A DNA stretch of 64,000 nucleotides from Tigriopus japonicus (taxonomy: Eukaryota > Arthropoda > Copepoda > Harpacticoida > Harpacticidae). Made by a program: the position numbers and the translations under genes. The notes below the pieces were generated by a model. The model searched no databases and was not told where the DNA came from. It worked only from the letters and a program-made list of their open reading frames with translations. Shown here piece by piece: positions 13,889 to 24,330 of the stretch. Location: NCBI GenBank assembly GCA_010645155.1, contig CM021320.1:5532724-5596723 (forward strand), given 5' to 3'. The first letter of the stretch is position 1; each line of letters begins with the position of its first letter.

Positions 13889-14375
13889 AGGAGTCCATTG
13901 AGATCATCCAAAAAGCACGGAAATCATGGAGTGGGAGGCTAGCAATGAGAATTATGATTTCCAGAAGAAACAAACCATTTGCGTTCTTCTGCAAATGAGA
14001 CCCGGCTTGCATTGAGAAGAACACGTATTTCAAATTTCAGCCCAATCGAATGCCTGAGTGAAAAGTTATGCCTTCCCAAACTTATGTACTGAAGAGAGCA
14101 TAGAATGAATGAACTCGCCCTTTTGTGGTAAAACGATTACCACAAAAGGGCTAGTTTATTCATTCTCGGTAGGATTTACACTGAACTTTGAGTGAGCATA
14201 ACTTTTGCCTCCAACGTTCGATTGAGCTGAAAATTGAAATACGTATTCTTGTCAACATATGCAAGGTCTCATTTGCAGAAGAACGTAATTGAATTGTTCT
14301 TACTGGAAATCATTTTTCTCATTGCTAGCCTCCCACTCCATGATTCCAGTGCTTCTTGGATCATCCAATCGGTCT
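13889..14375. mobile_element. Foldback (palindromic) element, about 490 bp
   Basis: The two halves are inverted copies of each other. The centre is nearly perfect: 14103-14131 pairs with 14137-14165 around a 5-bp loop, including GCCCTTTTGTGGTAA. The arms continue outward, with blocks such as ATCATGGAGTGGGAGGCTAG (left, near 13926) matching the complement of the right arm near 14320-14340. Outer blocks are clearly recognisable but diverged, with small indels. No coding capacity is seen. This could be a foldback transposon or a palindromic duplication of a repeat. Confidence 0.7.
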
Positions 14376-15825
14376 AACTTTAGTCCTCAGTCCCTGGCCG
14401 ATGTTAAATTCTCGCTCTTAAACAGGTATCGCATCTCTTTCGGTCTCAACTGTCAACGGAATAGTCGCATCTTTTCCTTCTACATATAATCAACCCATCG
14501 AGCAAGATTTGCACATCAGAGTCTGATTCTTTTACGAAGTTAATATCTCGGTTTGAAGACTATCCTGATTTCTCTCGACAAAAATTTATCGGCATTTCCA
14601 AAATTTGTTGGCTCCATCTAGATAAGAATATTTTGGGAGCCGTGGTAAAATCCGGGGGTTCATAAAATCCCCAAAGTAGTGGTAGCTGAGTTCTACCAAT
14701 ACAAGCCCTTTGAGGACACAATATTCTTGAAATGCTGACTAAATGAAGGGGCTCGATTGCTTTTGATTACTGCTTCTGGATTCAGATGCCAAGAAGAATA
14801 TGGTGGCTCAAATTTAAGAGCCTACAATATTCACGGTCTTTCCTTGAAGAATGGAGTCAAGAAGCCTCCAAAAGATAACTGATTGGGCTCATAGAGATGA
14901 ACATTAGCTATTAGCATGATTTATAGCTTGATGATTCCAAAGGTTGCGTGAAGGGATGTACAGCTAGTGATTTGACTCATTGAGTTGCTGTGTTTCTCAT
15001 TTGCATGTAGCAATGGTCAAGAGAGTCGCAGATTCGAACGCTGAAATTCGAATTCAATTCCAGCAAGAGGCAGACGTCCAAATGAAAAGTCGTGCATAGG
15101 ACTCATTGATGTTGGGGTTTGGGGGAATTCAAATACCTTTTGACAAGTAGTTGTGATTTTTCTCTTACGTCATTGATGAAGCGCCAATTTGGTCAAGTGG
15201 ATTCTACAGAATTGCCGCTTGTTAGCATGACCTGAAATATTTGCTGCGTATTATTTTCTACACCGTCTGACTCATTCTATGCAGCAGTGAAATAGATAGA
15301 TAGATTTATTTCGGGACTCGTTAGGAATTAAAGGAATAAAGACATGTCAATGAAAATAAAAAGTGAGATCCCGAGGATTCCCCATAAGCCGTTTGGCTTG
15401 TTTTCGTGGGGATCCTTGACTAGTAGAGACACTTTGGCACACATGTACAATGTGCTTTCAGCCTTTGCAGTTCTTCTTCCTTATCACAGAGTTCAAGCCA
15501 GGCCCAGGTCACTAGGATGTTCAGTGAACTAAAAAAAGAACAATTTCAAGCACATGAGAAGCAGTTTGAGATATTGCAATCAGTTGCGTATGACCCAATG
15601 ATCGTTTCCCTCACCAATTTGGTTCATTGATTTGTCGAGTTCAAATAAGTCTTATGTTGGGTAGCAAGTCGGATGGCCCAACTCAAATTCATTTTCGGCA
15701 AATAATGGTGAAAGCCTGTCAAGAGGAATGCAAAATTGACGACTTACTCAATGAGTTCCGTCATCATCATCCTTCATATCAAGAACAAGGCTATATGTAT
15801 GAATGTTCTTCAACAGGGTAAGCTC
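14376..15825. other. Intergenic, with a possible retroelement tail
   Basis: No gene is recognised. At 15295-15312 a TAGATAGATAGAT run adjoins TTTATTT. Read on the minus strand this is AATAAA-like sequence followed by an (ATCT)n tail, the kind of 3' end seen on CR1/L2-type elements. No RT coding sequence could be found upstream of it, so the assignment is weak. Confidence 0.4.
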
Positions 15826-16273
15826 CCAACAATCAACTCCACTGTGTTGAAGTCCCCCACAGTTATTTCCACAACAATGAACTTCTTCATGGTAAACTCT
15901 GACATGGTAAACTTCTCCATGGTAAATTCTGACACGGGAAACTTCTCCATGGTAAACTCTGCCACAGAAACTCTGCAACCGTGTGAGCATGAGAATTGAT
16001 CTTTCTAACAGGGGGAAATTTGACGTGGGGGAGTCTATATTGTGGTGGAGTTTCCCATGGCGGAGTTTACTACGGCAAATTTTACCATAACGGAGTTCAC
16101 CATGGCAGAGTCTACAGTGGCGGAGTTTCCTGTTGCGGAATAAACTGTAGTGGAGTTTACACGGCGGAGTTTAGCATGGTGGAAATCATTGTTGGGAGAG
16201 TTAAACACAGTGGAGTTCAATGATGGTAGAGCTGATTATTGGAGGAGTTTACCATGGTAGAGATTACCATAGC
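15826..16273. repeat. Inverted minisatellite of ~15-bp units encoding pentads
   Basis: The right half (about 16030-16273) carries diverged tandem copies of a unit close to GGCGGAGTTTACCAT on the plus strand. The left half (about 15826-15980) carries the same unit on the minus strand, seen on the plus strand as ATGGTAAACTCTGCC. The two halves face away from a ~50-bp centre near 15985-16030. Because the unit is five codons long, open frames on each strand read as repeated pentads near V-Y-H-G-[EGV] (plus frame 15996-16223, minus frame 15748-15990). Each unit also holds a small internal palindrome, ACCATGGT. I do not know a named family with this structure; translation is not assumed. Confidence 0.75.
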
Positions 16274-16414
16274 TCTCAGATTTTTTTTCGTCAAATTTAC
16301 CTAAAAAATCGTCAAAATTATCCAAAAGATTACCCAAACCTTGACTTTTTACAAAAAATTACCCAAAAAATTACAGAACTCTTTTTTGCAATTGTGAATT
16401 ATTTCATACATGTT

Positions 16415-17367
16415 TGTATATACCCCATGTTCCAAAATTAAGGTAACACTTACAAAAATGGGCATAACTTTTAACTGAAAGATTTTCGTGAACATCGAAT
16501 AAAAGGTTTCATGATCTTGAGAGTCTACCAGTTGCCCTTGTTTACTTTAAACATCATTTCCTTCACCCTGAACAACATGGAGACCAAGCGCCAAATGGTG
16601 ATCGACATGGAGTCGCGCGGAAAGACGGTGAGGCCACGACGCCTAAGACCATCACGGAGGCCGCGTGCTTCGTCTTGAACGTGAACTTGACGTTGTCGGG
16701 GACATCTTCCGGCCTTTTGTCTATAATGTATCGATCAGTACGGCTGTTGGAGACACGATCGACCCGGCAAAGTTTTTCGTCTGAAAACAAAATCGTCGGT
16801 GTTCCGGCCTTCAGCTTGTTCAGCAGCTTCTTTGACCTAGCAAGCCTCTTGGCCTTGATTTTTGTTGATGAGGTGCTTTTTCCTCCTGGCTCTCGACTTC
16901 ATTCCCAGATCGTTATGAACAATCCTATGGACTGTGCTCGGGGTCAAGGACATGGCCTTGGCCATGCCACGAATGGTCCGAGCTGGATTCCTCTTCACGC
17001 GATTTTTGACAACGATAATCTTGACTTTTGTCCTTACCAACCTCTTCCGTCCCTGCCCTTTCTTCCTCTTGATAGTTCTGCGCTCCTCGAACCTTTTTTT
17101 TGATGGCATAGATGGCCTTTCGGCTGATTCCCATGGCCTTGAAGGTCTCCGTCACCGTCTTTCCGCGCGACTCCATGTCGATCACCATTTGGCGCTTGGT
17201 CTCCATGTTGTTCAGGGTGAAGGAAATGATGTTTAAAGTAAACAAGGGCAACTGGTAGACTCTCAAGATCATGAAACCTTTTATTCGATGTTCACGAAAA
17301 TCTTTCAGTTAAAAGTTATGCCCATTTTTGTAAGTGTTACCTTAATTTTGGAACATGGGGTATATAC
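16415..17367 (-). mobile_element. Rearranged Tc1/mariner-superfamily element with ~217-bp inverted ends
   Basis: The two ends (16415-16631 and 17152-17367) are essentially identical inverted copies beginning TATATACCCCATGTTCC. They are too long to be ordinary mariner termini, because the right arm includes the start of the transposase gene (METKRQMV...). The left arm is a second, inverted copy of that same 5' end and abuts the transposase frame exactly where it breaks off (16629-16631). The original 3' end is therefore missing. TATATA sequence flanks both sides, fitting insertion at TA, though the exact target duplication cannot be separated from the terminus. Confidence 0.85.
16629..17206 (-). 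pseudogene. Broken Tc1/mariner transposase
   Basis: Reading on the minus strand from the ATG at 17204-17206, the N-terminal helix-turn-helix is seen (METKRQMVIDMESRGKTV, then AMGISRKAIYAIKKK). A frame change occurs at the T8 run around 17096-17103. The next frame carries RNPARTIRGMAKAMSLTPST and LGMKSRARRKKHL, the second DNA-binding helix and linker. A second frame change follows near 16862. The third frame carries FSDEKLCRVDRV, which includes the first catalytic Asp, and KHAASVMVLGVVAS, after which the gene stops at the rearrangement junction. The second and third catalytic acids are absent. With two frameshifts and no C-terminal half it cannot be active. Confidence 0.85.
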
Positions 17368-18264
17368 AAGTATATGTATTTGGTCGCACTTTTGCACCAA
17401 TCTTGCAATTTTGGGGGTTTAGTTTGCGCGAAAATTTAGTCACTCTATGTTGTAAATTGCACTTTTTGAAAAATATTGGCGCTTTTTTCCCTCATCTATC
17501 TGGAGGCATTGTAGAGAAGTGTTTGGAGTTCGATAGTATGATTTTTGGCAAAGTGTTGCGACATTGGACTTATTATAGGTTTATGGGCCAGAAAGATTAC
17601 CTCACACGGACTTTTCCTAGGGAAGTTACCTAGGAAAGTCCTCTGAGCCAAAAATGGCAGCACCGAAAATTTAAAACACATTTGAACTTTTCTTACTTTC
17701 TTCGCAAATTTTTACCCTGCATAAACAAAATTTAGCTATCCCAGAGCTTGGACTTCAAAATTACCCAAATTTCGGTGTTTTGGTAATTTATCAAATGACG
17801 AGTTTTTATACCAAAAGGGAGCTAAAATTGCCTAGATTGTTAATATTTCCCAAATCTGAGAGCATTGGAGATTACTTGAGATTACTGCTGATGGAGTATT
17901 CCTAAGTCCAGATTGCCTGGTGGGAATCTATAGGGAAAGATCATTGTTGGGGAAAGAGAAGACCACCATTTTCTAAACCTTATCTTTGCAGGTTGTGTGA
18001 ACCCATTTTAACTGAGGTTCTGAAAAAGAAAGAACAGATCTCAAATTCTATGGTGATTGCCAAGAATTAGTTAAAATGTGTATAACTTATATGCAATTGT
18101 TATAATTACTCATATTCAACTCCTACCTTCTCATATCCAGGGATAAACCGGGATTTACGGAATTTTCCAAAATCTATATCCCGTCTTTAGAGTTGGAAAA
18201 TCCCGTCCCGGGATCCCGTTCATCCCATCTCGTTTGTAAATGGTGTAACATTTATTCCAAGGTT
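17368..18264. other. Intergenic; possible end of another DNA element
   Basis: No gene is seen. Near 18138-18235 the sequence CAGGGATAAACCGGGATTTA, followed by repeated TCCCG/CGGGA motifs, looks like the terminus of a non-autonomous hAT-type element. I could not find a matching opposite end, so it is noted only as a possibility. Confidence 0.4.
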
Positions 18265-18600
18265 GCGCGAGTATAGTAAAGTATAGTAACTTTATTCTCT
18301 GATCACAGTACAGGTGTATGGAGAGAATGTGGTCGGATCATATCAAACGAGCCCTCAAAAGTCGGCTTCGAAAACGATGTGGACTCCTCTCTTAAAATCG
18401 TTAAGTGACTTGGATTGTATCAGTTCCCGTGGTAGACGGTTCCAGTCGTTAATAAACCTCTGGCTGAAGAACGAGCTTCGCGTACAAAGACGATATTTGT
18501 CCGGGTGGAGAGTTCCAGTTGCTGTTGAGCGAGTGTCCTTGTCATGGATAGCGGAATTTATGGTGAACAAAGTGTACTTATCCATGGACCTCTAGAGATA
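18265..18600 (-). pseudogene. Non-LTR retrotransposon 3' remnant (RT C-terminus)
   Basis: The minus frame 18355-18585 contains RSSFFSQRFINDWNRLP followed by a LNDFKRGV-like segment. This is the conserved C-terminal tail of many non-LTR reverse transcriptases (R...F..R.[VI]N.WN.LP......[LV]N.FK..L). About 55 bp downstream on the same strand is AATAAA followed by TTACTATACTTTACTATAC (18268-18294), which looks like the 3' UTR end and microsatellite-like tail. Everything 5' of this region is missing, so this is a 5'-truncated insertion, as is usual for such elements. Confidence 0.65.
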
Positions 18601-19799
18601 TGGACGTCAGTCGGAAGCCAGATTTGATTTTGCCTGACCGAGAGCAGGCCGATCGAAATGCAACTTAAGTGCTGGAATAATTCCTTAAAGTAATGAATGA
18701 AACATTTCTTTTCAAACCAAAGGACCATGTAAGAGTTATAAGTGCATGATATAATGCATACAAGCATATATATGCACATAAGTGCTGGTTCAACCATTCA
18801 CGCACAAATGGTCTAAAAGTAAGTTATACAATTATATTGTAAACTGTGTAGATGACACTCCAGGCTTACTTCTGTTTAAGTTGCTACTCTTGCTAGTAAT
18901 TTTGTCAGTGTTTAGGACACTTGTAAAAACAACTTGTGGGGTCTACTTATTGGCAAAAGACTTTTTAACCTATGATCATGTAAAGATGTTTCAAATGAAC
19001 AAAACTTGACTTAAAGTTTGTATTGGAATATTTTCTAATGGGTAGTTATGGTGCAGAGGGTACACTTGTCCAGAAATGCATTCTCCAATTAATTATAAAT
19101 ACATTGTTGCAAGTGCTTGATTGGTTCAAACTATTGTAAGTACATAGTCTTTGAATTGACTATTGAGATTTAAAACATGTTAAGTGAATCTTCATAATAT
19201 TTGTTGATGCTTAACTTCATGTGCTTATACTCCTCAGAAGATAATTCTTTTATTTCTTCAAAACTGTTATTTCTAAAAGTTGGTTTATTACATGGTAACC
19301 TCATAAAAGGTTAAGACTTTGTTTTCTTTACTTATAAATACAAAAAATATGAGAAAAATTGCTTGGAAAAGTGTTTTGGTAAATAATCTAAGGAGCTACA
19401 TGTTGAAATGTTTGATTTGAAATTGCATATCAATCAAATTACTTTTCTTTCATTATAGTCAAATTGATAAAATACATTCAAACTCAAAATTGGCTTTCCA
19501 CTAAATTTCAAAGAAATATTAGACACAAAACACAGTTAATGGCAATTCGATATCAGTCAGATTATTTTGCCAAATTTCAGTTATGTTTAAAACAAACCAT
19601 TTAAACTTATGACACATTTTCCAAGAAACTCATTGTTTGAATCAAGTTCATCATTTCTTTTTTGCAATTTAGTTCATTCTCTAACACAACATTTATTTAG
19701 ACTCTATGTGAAGTTCAGAGCTGATTTTTTAGTTTGGATTGTTTTAACCTTTCATGCCTCTAATGTTAAGGAATAGCACTTTCCATAGAGACATGTAAA
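18601..19799. other. Intergenic, no gene seen
   Basis: AT-rich sequence with no recognised gene. The minus frame at 18558-18797 is short and has no domain. Confidence 0.55.
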
Positions 19800-20610
19800 A
19801 ATCACTTATAGCTTTCAGACACTTGAGCATGCTCATGAAACTTGCATACAATCAGAACCACATTTTGATATCACAACTTTAGAAAAAGTCATAGGTATGC
19901 ACATGAAAGAGACCACCTCCTTGAGGTGTTTAGTTACTTATGTGAGATTTTTCTTCTGAGCTTTGCATTTCTTTGGAATCCAAGAAGCAATTAGACACAA
20001 GTAGGTTTTTATCATGGAAAATCAAGTATTGAATTAACAGCTATTTTCCAAACAATTACATGTTCCCAACTTAAGGGGACTTAAAAAGTCTCTGATTGGG
20101 AAACTATTAAATTAAAAAGTATTTCAAATTTAACAACAATTTCAAGCCTTTGTGTTTTTCACATTGGCCCTATTACACTGTCTTACTTAGTTAGGTGTGA
20201 AAGGTATGTGAATTCACTTCAAGTCTTCAGACAAAACAGTATGCTCATTTAAACTTGCACACAATAAGGAACAGATTTTGCTTTTACAACTTCGAGAAAA
20301 GTCTTGGAAGTACAAATGGAAGATATTACTTTCTAAGGGTTGTTCAGTTATTTATGTTATTTTCTTCATAACTTTGATTTTCATTAGAATTCAAGAAGCA
20401 ATTAGACACAAGTATTTTTGCACCAGGGAAGATTTAGTTTTGAAGCAGAAAATACCTCCCAAGCAATAAGATGTTCTCAACTTAAGGGAATTTCATAAGT
20501 CATTAGTTGAGAGACAAATTTTTCAAAATGTGTTTCAAATTTACATCCATTTCAAGCCTTGTGTTTTCACTCAGGGGCATTACACCATCCCACTTTGTTG
20601 TTTGATCATT
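19800..20610. repeat. Diverged tandem duplication, period about 410 bp
   Basis: Three anchors recur at a near-constant spacing. CAAGAAGCAATTAGACACAA starts at 19981 and 20392. TGTTCCCAACTTAAGG starts at 20061, with its variant TGTTCTCAACTTAAGG at 20472. TTTCAAGCCTT sits near 20140 and 20550. The offsets are 411, 411 and 410 bp. Copies differ by many substitutions and a few indels, so the duplication is old. No open frame spans either copy; the 63-codon plus frame at 20278-20469 lies in the second copy only. Confidence 0.8.
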
Positions 20611-23600
20611 CTGGTCAAAAGTGAAACTTGTCAAATAGTATGAAAATTGGGGTCAGTACTCACTCTCTCTCCGTTGAGCTCTGTTGTTTGGGCTAAAGCA
20701 AAACAAGTCTCCCCCTGTATATTTGAAATTCAAATGAGAAAAAAATACTTATTAAGCAACAAATTAAGGAGCAAACCCTCTAAGGATGGAAAAGTATCAC
20801 AATAAGAAGCCATTTGAAGCACTGATTTACACTTCACCAAAACAATTATTGAGGTCAATTAAAACCACCAATTCTGATGTTTTAAAAGTAACTTGATGCA
20901 CCTGCTTGGTCACTGGTGTTAGAAAATCCTTGGACATAGGCACTTCTATGAATCAAGATGATGATATTCATTGCAATTGAATTTTTTAATTAGGCCACAG
21001 ACATTTAGAAAGAGACACCAAGTTTACAACTGCATGAAGCAATTCTCAAGTGATGCCATTTCATGTCTTGACAAGCCAGTTGAAATTTTAATGCGAAATT
21101 TACTCAAAAATCCAAAGCATAGTATTTTGGGTTTAAACTGTCAAATTTTGGCAAATTGACACTCAAATATGAAAGAAAATATTTTTTTTCTTTGATGATA
21201 TCAGAAGAGGAGTCTTCATTAGCACAGTTTTTTTTCGCAAACCTTGGCATTTTTCTGAGCTCACTTGGCCCCTTGTTATGGCGGCAAATCCAAACCATTT
21301 TGACATCGGCCTGCTCTCGGTCAGGCCATTTTTCCGACCAAAGTCCATATCTCTAGATGTTCGTGACTTATCCCATCATCCTAAAGGAATACTTCAACAC
21401 TAAAGTACCTAACTTAAACTAACTTAACCTGAAGTCAACTTAAACCTGATTTATTTCTTTGAAACTATGCATTTTCCTCATCTTGAGTTATTGAAAAAAG
21501 ATAGAGCCCGTCGCCGAATAGGTGAGTGAATCTATTCCATTCAGTATCCAAGGCGAGGGTCCTCCCACATCATCACTATTGATGGAAAAAGCCAATCTTT
21601 CAATCTTTCTCAGGCGAGGTGGCTAGCATAGGTTTGCCATCACCCCTTACATAGCACACCATCTTGCAAAGAGCAAAAATCTGAACTTTTGAAAAGATAA
21701 TTGTTTGAAACAACTTAGTTTTCTCAAAATATAAATTGAATAGAAACTAGACAAATGATAAAATAGAATGACTAATTGCTTGCTCGTCCATGTCCCATGC
21801 CTGTCTCGTCGCAACAATTTGTAGACTTCAATATACTTTTTCTGTGCAAATTGGTACACCCATCTTGAAACTAATAAATAAGAAAGTTAGTCTTGTTCTT
21901 CATGTAAGCGAATCAAAATATGTCCTTTGAAGCCATAACCAAGTAACCATAGCCAAGTTCTTGATAATAATTCAAATATGTGCAATATTTGGTCTAAAAA
22001 TATATATCAAGAAAATGAAGATCCTGGTGTGCAATGCCATTTTCATTATTTGCTATCATCTAATTTGAGAACAATTCAGCAGAAACAAAAAGCATTTGAT
22101 AATTAATGCGAACTTCACTTACAGTAAGAAGCACGGTTGTTACAATGACCCTCAATGAAAATCATGTTAAAGTTGAAATTACTTAGCGATAAAGAATGTG
22201 AACTAAGAATGCTGGGGTGGAAATTAAACTAAAAGAAATGGAGTAGGTGTTCCCCAACATTGGAAATTCAGCATGAAGTTTTAGCTTCGAGTAATATCAG
22301 CACCATGAAGGATGTAAACTAACTATAAAACACCAAAGAAAACCCCCCTTTCCCCCATATTTTAACATTAATTACGTACATACATACTTGTGACTTTTGA
22401 TCTGGAAGTTACTTAGATAGTTTTAGGAACCACATCATTAACATAAGCTGGAACTTGTTTATCGTGACTATTTCTCAAACATTTAATTTCTAGGACCATT
22501 GCTCTGTTATTGACATAAGTTACTTGTTTAAGATCAAAACAAGCAATTTCAGCACTAAGCGACAACACTCGAGTACAGGAAGGAACAGCATTTAAGATTT
22601 GTTGACAAGCCTCCAACCAGGGCAGCTGACGAGCGGATTTTTGTAAACATGAGCTGTGCGCTTGCAATCGTGAAAATGATTGGTGATTGGATTGTTCCTA
22701 TCACTAATTGAAATTACTACGCATCCAAGAGAGTAATATTTAGACGAACGGAACAATACCAGTTCGACACACGCAACCTCAAAATAGTTAACTTTCCGTT
22801 TATAACTCAGAGTTCATCCCATGACCAATGATGATAACGATGCCTGGGAAATTAATCCAAATAAGAGATCCCTCAAATGTCCCTCAAAATGCAAAAAAAA
22901 ATGTCCAGAATGCAAATGAAAATACAAATAAAATAATGTTTAGGGGTATTTAGTGTTTCATTTGAGTTTTTAAGGTTTGGGTTGTTGATTTAAGACTTAA
23001 GGGGTTAAAAATTGCATTATTTTGTCTCTGGAGTGCCTTTAATAGCGTATCTTGATTTCTTCTCCCTGCGGATGTGAAAAAGCTTCAGAGAAGAGATCAT
23101 ATATCCAATAAATTAGTTTTGTGCTACTGTCCAATGTGCATTGGATTAAGTCTCAACTTTTAATAGTACTTGCTACTTATGATAAATATTAATGATTTAT
23201 TATACAAGAGGTTCAAAACATGAATTTTTGAGCGAGTCGCCCATTAATACAAATTAAACATTATAACACCATAATGTTAGACTCAAAATTTAATGGGCAC
23301 TCAAAAATTGGAGCTGTTTGTGTTAGCGTCAAAAATAATTAAATGTAAAGAATTTTGCCAGACATGTGTTGGTGGAAGTTTATATAGGTATTCTCATATT
23401 TCCCTGATCTCGAAAATTGCCAGAAGATATCTCTCTACCCTTAAAATATTATTTGAAATGAGCAACTATATTTTATCCTTTGTACACACCTACCAAAATG
23501 CAAGGGTAAGCCAAGGGTGTCTAAATGGTAGGATTTGTTAAAAAATCTAAAAATGTCAGTGATTTCTACGTACTTATTTCTAATTCGGGCGTGAATAATT

Positions 23601-24010
23601 GGCAAACACTTTCAGTTTTGATGACTTCAATGACTCAATAGACGCTTAAATGGGGCAAAACTTGGATTCGCCAAAATGGGCTGAGAAACTCAGCACTACC
23701 AACGGCTGTTCTACTGCTAGCGGTATGAATTAAAAACGATCACTTGAACCAACCTTTGCGCATGTCTAATTGAAGTGCAAATGATCTTTTGTGGACTTTT
23801 TGTTAACCTGGTTCATTTTGAGTAAACCGTGTTGCGCATTGACTATTCTTCTATTTTCCACAATTTTGCTTGAAATGTTTTTTTTTCATCAAGAAAATAT
23901 CAATACTCTATTTTTATTGAAACACTCAAAACATTTAAAAATCGATGGCAAATGAAGAAGTTTTCTTTAAGTATTTCAGATTCCTTTGATTCCAATTAGG
24001 TTTTTCCTTG
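20611..24010. other. Intergenic, no gene seen
   Basis: Long AT-rich tract. Open frames are short (up to about 84 codons at 22413-22667 on the minus strand) and carry no recognised motif. I could not link any of them by splice sites. Confidence 0.5.
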
Positions 24011-24330
24011 TTTTTCAAAACCGTCAATGATTACATTGTTCTCTGATCTCTTACGTCTGAGAAGCTCATCAACGGCAAGCATGGTCTCCGTGCTCTCAGC
24101 TTTTTTGGTGGTCTCCAAATGGAGAATTCTCTCTTTCAGCCCAAGATCAGCCCCCTCTAGTTTTAGGATTCGTTTTTCCATGTTTCTGACCGCCGTCATG
24201 ACTTTTCCGCAACCATGCTTACAATCATTACAGTAAACCGGGTATCCTCGGTCCTCAATTCCTTAAGAGTGTCCTTTGTGAGGGAAATCAGGAACCTCTC
24301 ACCACAGGACGCGAACTTCAGCTGACGCGA
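24003..24330 (-). pseudogene. Retrotransposon ORF1-like fragment (zinc-finger-like plus coiled coil)
   Basis: The minus frame from 24199 reads as a heptad-rich coiled coil (MEKRILKLEGADLGLKERI...) and ends with RSENNVIIDGFE. The combination of a coiled coil followed by RKR.NN[VI][VI]I.G[FLV] is characteristic of ORF1 proteins of L1/CR1/Jockey-type retrotransposons. Upstream in the same frame lies YCNDCKHGCGKVM, a Cys/His cluster like the PHD-type finger seen in some ORF1 proteins. The adjacent frame carries FASCGERFLISL, suggesting a frameshift within the finger. The downstream RNA-binding domain is missing. Name of the element unknown. Confidence 0.5.
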
